A stretch of DNA of 64,000 bases from Chionoecetes opilio (lineage: Eukaryota; Arthropoda; Malacostraca; Decapoda; Majidae), in the NCBI GenBank assembly GCA_016584305.1, contig JACEEZ010018471.1, positions 246,189 through 310,188 on the forward strand, written 5' to 3'. The translations under genes and the position numbers were made by a program. The notes beneath the pieces were generated by a model, which saw only the letters and a program-made list of their open reading frames with translations, was not told the origin of the DNA and did no database searches. Positions 1-16,044 of this stretch are shown here, one piece after another (position 1 is the stretch's first letter; every line of letters starts with the position of its first letter).

Positions 1-75
1 TTTTACTGTCTACGGCTCTGGGTATATGGTACTGTGCCATGAGTGAGTCTGCTAACTGTGTGTCCTGCCCCACAG

Positions 76-4721
<4,646 letters not shown>

Positions 4722-4828
4722 TAAAGGTCTCGCCAAGGATAATATACAAGATAATTATATACTATCCTTGGGTCTCGTCGTGCATAGGACATTTTGCAGG
4801 GATTTTATCATTTACAGGAGCTACCATG

Positions 4829-4880
4829 CATGTGTAGGTCTCACGGCCTCTTGTAGCTTCCTTATATTCTTATGTTCTTA
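4829..4880 (+). repeat. short interspersed repeat (plus copy)
   Basis: GTAGGTCTCACGGCCTCTTG followed by TAGCTTCCTTATATTCTTAT. Third copy of the block at 1139-1197 and 4371-4494. It lies just 3' of the stop of gene 1, so it may be in the 3'UTR. Confidence 0.5.
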
Positions 4881-5142
4881 TTTTAGGGTGTTGGGGTTGT
4901 TCATATCATGTGTGAGGGTGTCAGAACCGTGCACAGGGTACGTTAAGGTGTAGGAAGAAGGCAATTAGAGGAGAGGGGACATTAATTAAGGGCATAGGAA
5001 GGTGACATGCTCGTGTATGGTGTAAAGCAAGGCCAAGAGAGTAAGGTAGTAGTAAGAGAGAATAGTAAGGGTAGGTAGTTGGAGAGTATTATTAATTATA
5101 TCTTATTCCCTTGGTCTTGTTTCCCTTGGTGTTGGTGTCAAG

Positions 5143-6565
5143 AGGAGGTGCTGGAGGCTATAGGGGAGGTGCTGGAGGCAAAAGAGGAGGTGCTGGAGGC
5201 TATAGGGGAGGTGCTGGAGGCAAAAGAGGAGGTGCTGGAGGCTATAGGGGAGGTGCTGGAGGCAAAAGGGGAGGTGCTGGAGGCAAAAGGGGAGGTGCTG
5301 GAGGCAAAAGGGGAGGTGCTGGAGGCAAAAGGGGAGGTGCTGGAGGCAAAAGGGGAGGTGCTGGAGGCAAAAGGGGAGGTGCTGGAGGCAAAAGGGGAGG
5401 TGCTGGAGGCTATAGGGGAGGTGCTGGAGGCAAAAGGGGAGGTGCTGGAGGCTATAGGGGAGGTGCTGGAGGCTATAGGGGAGGTGCTGGAGGCAAAAGG
5501 GGAGGTGCTGGAGGCAAAAGGGGAGGTGCTGGAGGCAAAAGGGGAGGTGCTGGAGGCTATAGGGGAGGTGCTGGAGGCTAAAGGGGAGGTGCTGGAGGCT
5601 AAAGGGGAGGTGCTGGAGGCTAAAGGGGAGGTGCTGGAGGCAAAAGGGGAGGTGCTGGAGGCAAAAGGGGAGGTGCTGGAGGCTATAGGGGAGGTGCTGG
5701 AGGCTAAAGGGAGGTGCTGGAGGCTAAAGGGGAGGTGCTGGAGGCTAAAGGGGAGGTGCTGGAGGCTAAAGGGGAGGTGCTGGAGGCTATAGGGGAGGTG
5801 CTGGAGGCTAAAGGGGAGGTGCTGGAGGCAAAAGGGGAGGTGCTGGAGGCTAATAGGGGAGGTGCTGGAGGCTAAGGGGAGGTGCTGGAGGCTAAAGGGG
5901 AGGTGCTGGAGGCTAAAGGGGAGGTGCTGGAGGCTAAAGGGGAGGTGCTGGAGGCAAAAGGGGAGGTGCTGGAGGCTATAGGGGAGGTGCTGGAGGCTAA
6001 AGGGGAGGTGCTGGAGGCTAAAGGGGAGGTGCTGGAGGCTAAAGGGGAGGTGCTGGAGGCTAAAGGGGAGGTGCTGGAGGCTAAAGGGGAGGTGCTGGAG
6101 GCAAAAGGGGAGGTGCTGGAGGCTATAGGGGAGGTGCTGGAGGCTAAAGGGGAGGTGCTGGAGGCTAAAGGGGAGGTGCTGGAGGCTAAAGGGGAGGTGC
6201 TGGAGGCTAAAGGGGAGGTGCTGGAGGCAAAAGGGGAGGTGCTGGAGGCTATAGGGGAGGTGCTGGAGGCTAAAGGGGAGGTGCTGGAGGCTAAAGGGGA
6301 GGTGCTGGAGGCAAAAGGGGAGGTGCTGGAGGCTATAGGGGAGGTGCTGGAGGCTAAAGGGGAGGTGCTGGAGGCTAAAGGGGAGGTGCTGGAGGCTAAA
6401 GGGGAGGTGCTGGAGGCAAAAGGGGAGGTGCTGGAGGCTATAGGGGAGGTGCTGGAGGCTAAAGGGGAGGTGCTGGAGGCTAAAGGGGAGGTGCTGGAGG
6501 CTAAAGGGGAGGTGCTGGAGGCTAAAGGGGAGGTGCTGGAGGCTATAGGGGAGGTGCTGGAGGCT
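5143..6565. repeat. 21-bp minisatellite, about 68 units
   Basis: The constant core GGTGCTGGAGGC is followed by a variable CAAAA, CTATA or CTAAA and then GGGGA, making a 21-bp unit. The CTATA, CAAAA and CTAAA variants recur in a loose order (for example CTATA, several CTAAA, CAAAA, CTATA), suggesting higher-order blocks of about 6-8 units. Being a multiple of three, it leaves long open frames, including 491 codons on the minus strand (5138-6613, SLQHLPF repeats). Nothing shows that these are translated. Confidence 0.97.
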
Positions 6566-6599
6566 TACACGAGACAGTTCCGCGCACAAAGATGACGGA

Positions 6600-7060
6600 A
6601 GGGAGCACCTCATTCGTCCCCGCTAAGTAGTTTGGAGTAATCATTCATGTGATTATTTATTTGCTTTACATAAACTGATAAAGGCCCTTGACGTCCAGAG
6701 ATAAAACGTAAAGTACTTTGCATGAAGATATAATACGTGAGGATATCCGAGCACCTTCTGATGAGAGTCACCGTGATTGATATGTTTCTTTCATGAATTG
6801 TGATCATTTACTGTTACGCATATTTTCATATAATTCATCACTATTTTTTTTCATACATTTGTAGGACAATCATCGTGTGCATCACAACCCTCCATCTGCC
6901 ATCACCTTCACGCAGAGATCCCACTCGTTGCCGCCCTTCTCTGTCTATGTAGCACGGTGGTCTCCAACCTTCTGGCGACCTTGGAACACATTCAAGGTTG
7001 ATATGATGGAGGACGCAGGGAATATCAAAATCACACATAAATACAATACGTCTGAATACA
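6600..7060. other. no recognised feature
   Basis: AT-rich single-copy-looking sequence between the minisatellite and the CA microsatellite. I see no splice-supported coding sequence here. Confidence 0.5.

Positions 7061-7138
<78 letters not shown>
7058..7138. repeat. (CA)n microsatellite
   Basis: About 38 CA units with one ACC interruption near the left end. It directly precedes a tRNA-like stretch. Confidence 0.95.
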
Positions 7139-7139
<1 letters not shown>

Positions 7140-7255
7140 GAGTAACGTCCTGGACCTGCCATTTAGCAGACCTAGGTTCGAAGCTTGTTCACGTTCAGGC
7201 CTATATCGCTGTCCAGCGGGCAGTTACTGCACCCTGCCTTACTGAGCAAGGGGGT
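7139..7255 (+). mobile_element. possible SINE head
   Basis: GTGAGTAACGTCCTGGAC followed about 30 bases later by CCTAGGTTCGAAGC resembles A and B boxes of a tRNA-derived SINE. No second copy is seen in the window, so this is tentative. Confidence 0.35.
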
Positions 7256-7298
7256 GGTGTGTGTAATGTGTGACGTCAAAGCTTTACTGGTCTCTGTG

Positions 7299-7322
7299 AT
7301 ATATATATATATATATATATAT
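7299..7322. repeat. (AT)n microsatellite
   Basis: A run of 12 AT units. Confidence 0.9.
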
Positions 7323-8688
7323 GCGTAGGCTACATGTGAGAAAGATTGACAGCTATTGTATCATAAATCTGCAAGGCAGTCCGTGGCCTGCATATAGAGG
7401 TCATCGCGCACGCGGACCACAGGTTGGGCACCATGGTGCACAGTCACAAACGTAGGACTTAGCTCATGCTGAAATTAATTTGTTTAGTGTTAATCTGTTG
7501 TATTGATAACAATTTCTGAAGGATAATATCTATAACTATATACCTTGGTATAACACTCCCGCACTTTGCAATATGTACTTCATAACTGAATATTGTGTTA
7601 TAGTTCATTCTACTTTGTACAAATGGATCTGATGAAAACGAACTGTAGTTTTACTTTTGTCACCACATTCTCTGTTCATGAACACGCTTCTTTGTTGCAC
7701 ATTTGTTATTTCTCCTTCCTCTGACAACTAGCGTTGCTACCACGCTATGAAACAAAGATGTCAGCTACATTAATTACTACTATGTTTGGATCACATCTTA
7801 CCCACCGTTGGGGATGTCGATCAGAAGAAATGTACCCAACACAGGTGCTGATCAAGTACATGGTCCATGGGTCATAAGGCAAATTAAATAACAACTGCCA
7901 CTACTGACGCTGAAAGTGCGGGCTGCAGTGTGATTAATGGTTTTTTCAGCTAAGAATGGACTGAAAAACTCAATGTCATTGTCAATAAGAGGCAATGAGT
8001 GCAAGCTATACGTCCATAGTTCTCCCAGCAAGGAGACAAAAACGGGAATGTGTGACCAGGCAGGATGGGAGCACAAGCCGTGGAGCTATAGCATACCTCC
8101 ATGACAAGCGCAGTTCCTATGAAAACCAAGAGGCTCCATCAGAATCAGAATCCTTCCGAAGATAAAGGCCTCATAAAGCATCATTACAAATCTAGAAAAT
8201 ATTATAATGTAGCCAGAGGATGGAGATGTGGGTGAAATAAGTTCAGAATCGTCCAATGTTGAAGAGAAGATCCTGATCCAAGAGAAGATAAGAGCTGTGC
8301 CATATGAATGAAGCGGATGAACTCTCGTGTGGGGGAGATCCACGCACACAGCTCTCTTAATATTTCAGCTAGGGTGGAGTCAAAAGCTTTTCGTCTCATC
8401 AACTCCCTCCTCTGACTGACTATCTTCAATCTTTAAAGGTTGCTGGACACCACCCTTTCAGCTCCCTTCCATAAACTCTATTGACCTAAGGTGATGGCTT
8501 AATTAAAAGATTTATTCATTGTCATATCCTCTGCTAACTACTTGCAACATGTATAGATAGCTGTGGGCCTAAGTACAAACATTCCTGCACATGGTAACGC
8601 ATGTGTTTTTTTCTCTATTCTGAAATGACTAAGAAATAGCAGCACACCTGCACTCTAGACATACTCTTGTCAGTGTGACAAGAATAGG
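7323..8688. other. no recognised feature
   Basis: About 1.4 kb with short frames only on both strands, no splice-consistent exon chain and no repeat shared with the rest of the window. A lone TGACAAG palindrome (CTTGTCAGTGTGACAAG) at 8665-8681 announces the foldback that follows. Confidence 0.5.
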
Positions 8689-8940
8689 CTTGTTCTGCGA
8701 ACATGTCTAAAATCACAAGATAAATCTTGTCACACTGACAAGATCTTAACTTGTCAACCATGACAAGATTGTGTTCGTCAACATGACAAGATTTGACCGT
8801 CTTCCATGACAAGAAGCATCTTGTCATGGAAGACAAGTTAAATTTTGTCATTGTTGACGAACACAATCTTGTCATGGTTGACAAGTTAAGATCTTGTCAG
8901 TGTGACAAGATTTATCTTGTGATCACGTTCGCAGAACAAG
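8689..8940. repeat. 252-bp palindrome of TGACAAG motifs
   Basis: The two arms, from CTTGTTCTGCGAAC at the left to its complement ending GCAGAACAAG at 8940, fold around a centre near 8814. Each arm is itself made of several TGACAAG / CTTGTCA heptamers, some forming small palindromes such as CTTGTCAGTGTGACAAG. A related, shorter set lies at 11107-11262. It looks like a foldback or MITE-type element; no transposase is present. Confidence 0.85.
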
Positions 8941-9118
8941 TTGTTTCTAGTCACACTAACAAGTTTTTTTTTTGGAGATCTTCACCATCTCACGTCTCTA
9001 CATTGCTGCTGGTGTTACAACTTTGCTTCCTTGTTGTTACAACGAAACTATCCAGATTTTCCATGAACGTTCATTCATTGTTGAGACACCCTGAGGAAAA
9101 ATAAAGGAAATTATCTAT

Positions 9119-9300
<182 letters not shown>

Positions 9301-9351
9301 TCACATCTTTTCCTCCCTTACTCCATCACCCTTCCTCCCTCTCTCCCTAAC

Positions 9352-9418
9352 TCTGATCCCTCCCTCTCCCTGCCTGCTGCCCTGGAAAGCAGGCAAGCAG
9401 GGAGAGGGAGGGAGGAAA
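9352..9418. repeat. GC-rich hairpin
   Basis: TCCCTCCCTCTCCCTGCCTG and GCAGGGAGAGGGAGGGA are complementary, with a short loop around CCCTGGAAAGCAGG. The stem is about 20-25 bp. Confidence 0.7.
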
Positions 9419-9517
9419 GCAAGACTAGAGGTCGAGAAAAAACAACAACAGCACCGCACACACACAATTAGCACACACAGACATGCACACACTCACAAGC
9501 TGATAATGATAATAGTT

Positions 9518-9582
9518 TGTTGGCCGGAGAGGATTCGAACCCGTGCGCTTTTAGCCAGATGATATGCCAGCTTGGAGTTAGT
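9518..9582 (-). mobile_element. tRNA-like SINE head (minus)
   Basis: On the minus strand GGGTTCGAATCC forms a B box with a GGCTAAAAGCGC stretch upstream. The ends do not pair into an acceptor stem, so a functional tRNA is unlikely. Only the head region is recognisable. Confidence 0.4.
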
Positions 9583-9949
9583 TAGATAGACCAGGAGGGA
9601 TCTCTCCCTTGAGGCTTGCAGGGAGCTTGGATCACTGATGTCAGTCTGAGGGAGAAGTGGAACCCGTGTGTCCTCAGGGTGGAGTTAGTAGCTAAGTACA
9701 CTACACTGTACCGCTACTCTCACTATCACTTTGGAGCTTATACAGCCCAAGGCATACTTCAGGGTGGGCAGCTCCTGTAAGAGTAGCGGTGCCCCAGGCT
9801 CGGTGCATCATCTCGGAGCTCTTAGGAGAACACGGGCAATAAAGGTGTTTTCCCAGGTTTTTGCCTGGCAAAATGAGCCTAAAGGTAAAAGTCACAGTAG
9901 GAGTTCGGGTGAGGTGTACAAATATAACTTCTCGATTATTTTTAGCTGG

Positions 9950-10030
9950 GTGCTCCATAGCTCAGTGGTAAAGTGTTGGTGTTTCAATACGTCAACAAAA
10001 AGGTGATGGGTTCGATTCCCGCACAAGTCC
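9950..10030 (+). mobile_element. tRNA-derived SINE head
   Basis: GCTCCATAGCTCAGTGGTAA is a typical A-box start and GGGTTCGATTCCCGC a perfect B box. The 5' and 3' ends cannot form an acceptor stem, and the following 91-bp tandem repeats would be its body, so I call a SINE rather than a tRNA gene. Confidence 0.65.
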
Positions 10031-10075
10031 TTTACCGAGCTCGGACCCCGTCCCCCCTCAAACCCTCTGGCGGTC

Positions 10076-10302
10076 TGTCGACCTCCCTCCCTCTGGCCAA
10101 GGGAAGGTAACTGATAGGCAAGACGTGGATGCGAGGATCCCCCCCAACCCCCTCCCCATCCCCCCGTCTATCGACCTCCCTCCCTCTGGCCAGGGGAAGG
10201 TAACTGGTGGATGAGAGCTCCCCCATCCTAATCCCCCCTCCCACCCTCTGACCGCCCATCGACCTCCCTCCCTCTGGCCAAGGGAAGGTAACTGATGGAC
10301 GA
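10076..10302. repeat. about 91-bp tandem repeat, 2.5 units
   Basis: The block CGACCTCCCTCCCTCTGGCC, then AGGGGAAGGTAACTG or close variants, occurs at about 10078, 10168 and 10259. The GGGAAGGTAACTG part is shared with the body of SINE family 2 at 29.7, 31.1 and 32.9 kb. Confidence 0.8.
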
Positions 10303-11700
10303 GTGAGAGATAAAAAAAAATAAAAAAAAGCATAAAAAATAATAATAACGGGTTGTAATGGTAACTGTAAATAGTAATGGGTCTGGTTGTATCTGATGGT
10401 AGAGGTTTAAAGAGCGGTCGACGTCATATGGGTGGTTCAAGGGTCGTGGTCAGGATAGGTTGCTCAGGTCGACGTGATGACAGTTAGGGTCAAAGTGATG
10501 GAAAGGTCAAGGGTTAGGTTAGGGGTCCACATGATGGTCCGGTTCGAAGGGGCGTATCTGAGCTCACTCAGTGCGTATCTGCCTTCTCGCATCGGACCCC
10601 AGACCCTAGCCCCCAGCCCGCCCGTCACCCAGACCCCCACCACCATCCAACCGCACCCCGGCGCCTAGCCAACCCCAAGGGTTCATTGCCCACCACGCCC
10701 ACCACCCAGGCACTGAGACCAGACCCTAGCCCTCAGGTACTAAAGATATAAAAATAATAAATAAATAATAAAGGACAATGGACATCGGACTAATAAAAAG
10801 AAGTAAAATAAAATAAAAGAAGTAAATAAAATACATGAATATTTATTATTTACAAACTTTATTTTTATATATAAAAACCAACCATCCAAGGTATATTATA
10901 TATAATATGTGTTTAATAAAGATATAAAATATCGTAATTAATATATATATTTATGTGTATGTATGTATATATAGTTAGATAGATTGATGGATAGAGATGG
11001 ACTATTTGATTTAAAAACAAATGTATTAACTGAAAATATTTCAATCAAGTTTGCACAAAGTAAATTATTGAATTACATGAAAAAATATTTTACGAGTACG
11101 TTGAATTTCATGACAAGATTAGAACTTGTCATGTGCAGAAGAAAATGAGGAAGAGATCTTGTCAGTGTGACGAGTTTTCTTGTCAAACCTAACGAAAGAC
11201 GATGAAAGACGAAAGAAGAAATGACGAAGGCCGAAATCTTGTCACTGTGACAAGATTTGTGACAATTCTGTGTTTACAGTGTGCAACACCTCCATGAACA
11301 GGGTGCAGATCCAGTAGTGTGAGAAATAGTATTAGGGATTCCGGTAGCAATCCCTATGTAGGGATAGGGGTGGATGCTATGCCTTTACATAAAGTACCGT
11401 ATGTATGGCAGCATGCACCTAAGGCAAAGGGAAAACCACGCAGGTGCAGTCTGTAGGTGTGTACATTTTGTTCTGTGGATCATGTAAATAAGATCGTGTT
11501 GAATTTGTATCCTGCATTTGGCAAACAGTGATCATCTGCAGCTCTAGAATGATTATAGCTGGAGGCAGTGGCGGTTTTGGCTTGTGTGGCGCCCTGGGCA
11601 AACCCTTACTTTTTTATTGAGATATTAGGAACTACAAAATTATCTAATATTTATAATTAATATTTATTATTGTTATTACTAGCAAAATTTGCTAGTAATA
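10303..11700. other. AT-rich spacer with TGACAAG remnants
   Basis: No supported gene. 10740-10990 is AT-rich with AATAAA-like strings. 11107-11262 contains ATCTTGTCAGTGTGACGAG and AAATCTTGTCACTGTGACAA, the same motif as the palindrome at 8689-8940. Confidence 0.5.
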
Positions 11701-11713
11701 ACAATTACGAGGG

Positions 11714-12160
<447 letters not shown>

Positions 12161-12219
12161 TGTGAAAAGCATAAACATAAAAGTGTCTCCTGTGCAGTGA
12201 GTGAGCAGTGAGTGGGCAG

Positions 12220-13325
12220 TGAGGGTCTCAGGCAGCAGGGCCAGGGGTCACGTCGCGCTAGGGGCTATAGGGGGCTAGTGGCTGGCTTGTGTGTATTTGG
12301 CGCGCGATGAAAGTTTCGCGCACTTACCTATTATGAAGTAGTATTGATAGTTTCATTTTGTCCTTGATATCATCTACTAAATCAAACCCACGTCTAACCT
12401 AACATAATCTGATTTAAACTAACAACCGTTTATGGCTCTATAGCTAAAATGGAAAATTTTCGGTATTAAGCCAGCACACACACACCAGCGCGGCCTGTCC
12501 GGCCGACGAAAAGGGGCGTGGCTAGAGGCGGCCGGTGTGTGTGGGGGGGTGTTTTTCATCCGGCGGGGCCTGTCGCAGCGGCCGGATGAAAATCAGTTGG
12601 CGCTTGAAAATTCCGTCCGGCGCGGCCTGCCGCCTGCGTGTGTGTGGGTGCCTTCCGGCGCGGCCCGCCCCTCGTTCGGCCAGATAATGACTAATTGTAC
12701 CAGTTATAATTGTATTTATGATAATATAGGTATTATATATGACGTATTATATATAGTATGACGTATTATATATAAGTATTATATATGGCTGCACATGCAG
12801 CCATCACCAACAAGTCATTTTCGGACAGCGGATTCATGTTGTCACCACGGTGGTCCGACGTGTACTGTATATTTTCATGAGGCGGCCGGTGTGTGTGTGG
12901 GTCTCGTCCGGCGAACGATGCCCCGCCACTTTTTGTCGGCCTGACAGGCCGCGCCGGTGTGTGTGTGGCCGGCTTTATATGTATCGCCATTGGCATGGGA
13001 AATTGAGAAAATTGGGATTAAAATTAAGGATGAAAAGATCTGCACGATGATGTAAGTTAAATTTGTTAGTTTTTAGTGCCCAATATCGAAATTATACCAA
13101 TAATTGGGGTGATTGGAAAGAGGGTGGTGCTGGCTTCTGTGTTTATTTGAATTTGGCGCGCGAAATTATCGGCAACTCGGTCGATAAAAGACCGAGTGAG
13201 CGGTGTGTGATTTTTAAAAAAATCCTAGGCGATCATGACACCAGCCCCAGACCCAGACCGACTTCTCTGTCGATAAAATGCCGAAAAAACCTCAGTGTGA
13301 ACCAGTCTTTAACCTTAATCTAACC
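12220..13325. repeat. 1.1-kb direct repeat, copy 1
   Basis: Nearly identical to 16045-17154 (a few substitutions and 1-4-base indels, for example GCGATGAAAGTTT versus GCGATAGATAAGTTTT). It begins GTCTCAGGCAGCAGGG and ends AACCTTAATCTAACCTAGC; sequence on either side differs between the copies. No TG...CA ends and no flanking duplication at the outer edges, so it does not look like an LTR pair. Confidence 0.9.
12469..12974. mobile_element. TIR element with TTA duplication, copy 1
   Basis: The right end GCGCCGGTGTGTGTGTGGCC is the inverse of the left end region ACACACACACCAGCGCGGCC. The element is flanked by TTA at 12466-12468 and 12975-12977. TIRs are about 50 bp. The interior is GC-rich with further GGCCGGTGTGTGTG copies and no transposase. 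A 3-bp TTA duplication fits the PIF/Harbinger group (inference). Confidence 0.7.
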
Positions 13326-15616
13326 TAGCGTGGCCACCGAGATGATAAGGCCTGGTGGATCGCCCGTGACGTCACACCATAAGGATACCACCCGCTCCGC
13401 TCCCTGTACAAGTTTACCTACCTAATATAATGTTTATCAGTATAAAAGATATACTGTTATCTTCGGAAATGTTTGTTCTATAATATTATCAAATAAAAAA
13501 CCGTAAAACACACAAAGCAAATGCCATTATGAGACTTTCAAGAAATATGCATGAACTTAAACTTTTCGCCATTTAATATTTTGTGGAAAACTTTTTACAT
13601 GGAGAATATCAATAGAAGCGGAATTAATTAGCTTTCCATGATATATTCCTTTTCTGATAAGAATTAGAACATGCATAAATTAGCGTTACTAATAAATAAC
13701 ATATGAAAGGGTTATTTAACAAGGAGGAGTAATGACGGGAAAATCAGCGAGCTCCACTTCTTGGCCCCCGTCCCTGCCGATTTTGTTCCCATCCCTGTAG
13801 AGTTCAGTATCCGTAAGCCGCCCGTCCACCCCCCGCAGGGTGCCTTGGAGGCCTCGACGGCGGCCACCCGGCGGGGGGGGTTTGGCCAGCCACAGGAGTT
13901 TTTTGCCCCGGGGCCACCCACTGAGCTCTATATGAACATTAGGTCATATAGAACTTTAGTGCTCCCACCCCCTCCCTCACGGACAGCAGCGCGGTGGTTG
14001 GGTTTTAAGTTGGGTTTGGTTTAGTTATTTTAAAAAAAAGCAAAAACAAAACCCTAACTTAAGGTGGTTCTAAGGGTTTTTTGGGCATTTTTGTAGAAGA
14101 GAAGTCGTGTCTGGGGGCTAGGTGGAGATTTACTTCAACACGAAATTTCGTTTCGGTCGACAAATTTTCTTTTTCTTTTGGCCCTTTTTTGTTTTTAGTA
14201 TCGTTTTGTATTAGTTTTTAGTATCGCTTTTTTCTGGTGATGTCCTATGAGCATCACAAACTGGCAGCGAACCTGTCTTCTTCGGGAAAGGGCACGGGTG
14301 AGGTGGAGACAGAGTTGTGAAGGGAGGGACCCCTGTCGCTGTCAGCAGTGGGTGGGTATGTAAAAGGTGGTGACTTTTAGGGGAGGATTTAGGTTTAGTA
14401 TAACCCAGTAACATCACCGGGGGGCCTAGTAGGTGTGAGCGGCGAAGGGCGGCCCCCCGCGGCAAATTCCCTCCGCAGCCCCCGGGGGGCCGCGGGATTT
14501 TCAGACAGGAAAAAAATTTACTATGTGGAAAATTAATGTACAGAATTTGAAGAATTGAATATTTCTATGTGTAAACATTTTGAAACAACAGTTATATGAT
14601 TATCTTGATGTAGTAATACAATCAGTAGTGACAAGCAGCGGCAACTTGACGTCAATCCTCCGGAGGCCCGCTGGTTAGTGTGAAATATTCATTTCATTTT
14701 ATATATATATATTAACACAGTAATATACATAGTATCTCAATATCGGTACCATCACTATTATTAGGCCTGTTCAAGCTATTAAAAATTGTTATAGAAGTTT
14801 TTATAATAGTTTATAGAAATTATCATATATCAGTTTATTTTAAATATTGCCAGCTTAATCAGGAACACCCAGAGATACATAGAAATAAAGATGAGATATA
14901 CGTACATAGGAAGGAGTTTACATGGAAAAAGGTTATCAGTTAGTTTATGTGTGTAGTTACATATAAAAATAACATTGATTATCCGAGCAAAGATTACGGG
15001 ATAACACAAGGTCATATTTTCCCTTATTTCAATAATTTCCATCATATAATTATCAACACATATCACAATACTCAATGGTACACCTAATAAGGAATATGTA
15101 GATGATGAAGTTAAAATGGATAATATCATAATTTAGAATATAATATTTTGAAATAATTTCTCAGCTATCATTACACTAAACTGCCAGACGTACGATAGCC
15201 ATTACAAAGGGTTAAAAACCCACAAAAGGCCTTAAATTGTCACCCTTAACCAGTCGATACCATAATGAGAACATAGTTATAACATGTTTTCGCTCCTTCA
15301 TTATATCAAAATAGACTGAATAATATAAATAATTGCAGTACGACACGTTTTTTTAGGAATTCCTTGACGGCGCCTGGCGCTGTGTCTGAGTGAAAATAAT
15401 CAGTTACTTGGAAAACGCACGAGTGGGTGGATGTTGTTATGTTGTTCGCCGCAACCTATATCCTTCTACATGGCTGTTCACGCCATTCAGTGTTCCACGT
15501 ACACCAGCATGTAAACTCATAACGAAAATGTTTTTGTACTTATGAAATAAACAATGTCCGTAGCAATTATGATCCTAGCAATCTCCTTTTCATCGTATTA
15601 CTGGATAACGACACAG

Positions 15617-15780
15617 GAACATTTCTGGTTAAATTTTCTAAGCATATTGCATTATATAGTAATGTTTTTATAAGTGTTGAACAGCCCATTAGTCTATTAA
15701 TCGGCTAATGGGTTGTGCAACACCCCTTTAAACATTACTATATCTGCAATATACTTAGAAAGTATAACCATAAATATTCC
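15617..15780. repeat. 164-bp foldback element
   Basis: The left arm (TTCTAAGCATATTGCATTAT, ATAGTAATGTTT, CCCATTAG) is matched by the right arm in reverse (ATATACTTAGAAAG, AACATTACTAT, CTAATGGG). The loop is TCTATTAATCGG. No coding capacity; MITE-like. Confidence 0.8.
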
Positions 15781-15811
15781 TCAATCAGTTAATATAAAAG
15801 CGGCAAATGGT

Positions 15812-15952
15812 CATATGCCCTACGGCGGGCCGCTGGGAGCGGCCCGCCGGTGAGCCTCTGAGCAAATCCCCAGCGGCCCTACGTCGTACACTTCCGTCGG
15901 GCCGCCGGTAAGACATACGGAGGGCCTCCGGAGGCCCTACGTCTTTGTGTTT
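15812..15952. repeat. cluster of GC palindromes
   Basis: CGGCGGGCCGCTGGGAGCGG continuing to CCCGCCGG, and GGAGGGCCTCCGGAGGCCCT, are self-complementary. They sit directly right of the foldback at 15617-15780. Confidence 0.65.
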
Positions 15953-16044
15953 GCTGGGTAATTAATAGGGTGGGCGTGAAAGCGTGGACACTGCACAGCA
16001 AGTGTTCAATGATTTCCGGGACGTTCTTGTACCAGGGGCAGTTA

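Larger units (their letters stand above)
13326..16044. other. spacer between the 1.1-kb direct repeats
   Basis: 2.7 kb with no supported coding sequence. It holds a GC-rich stretch at 13740-13930, AT-rich sequence at 14680-15350, the foldback at 15617-15780 and GC palindromes at 15810-15950. Confidence 0.5.

Noticed and set aside
5143..6565. CRISPR array
   Set aside because: Tandem units without unique spacers in a eukaryotic genome; a minisatellite.
5138..6613. 491-codon minus-strand and 237-codon plus-strand open frames
   Set aside because: Pure 21-bp tandem repeat; the frame is open only because the unit is a multiple of three and lacks stops.
9958..10030. Functional tRNA gene
   Set aside because: 5' GCTCCAT has no matching 3' strand and the anticodon arm does not fold; taken as SINE head.
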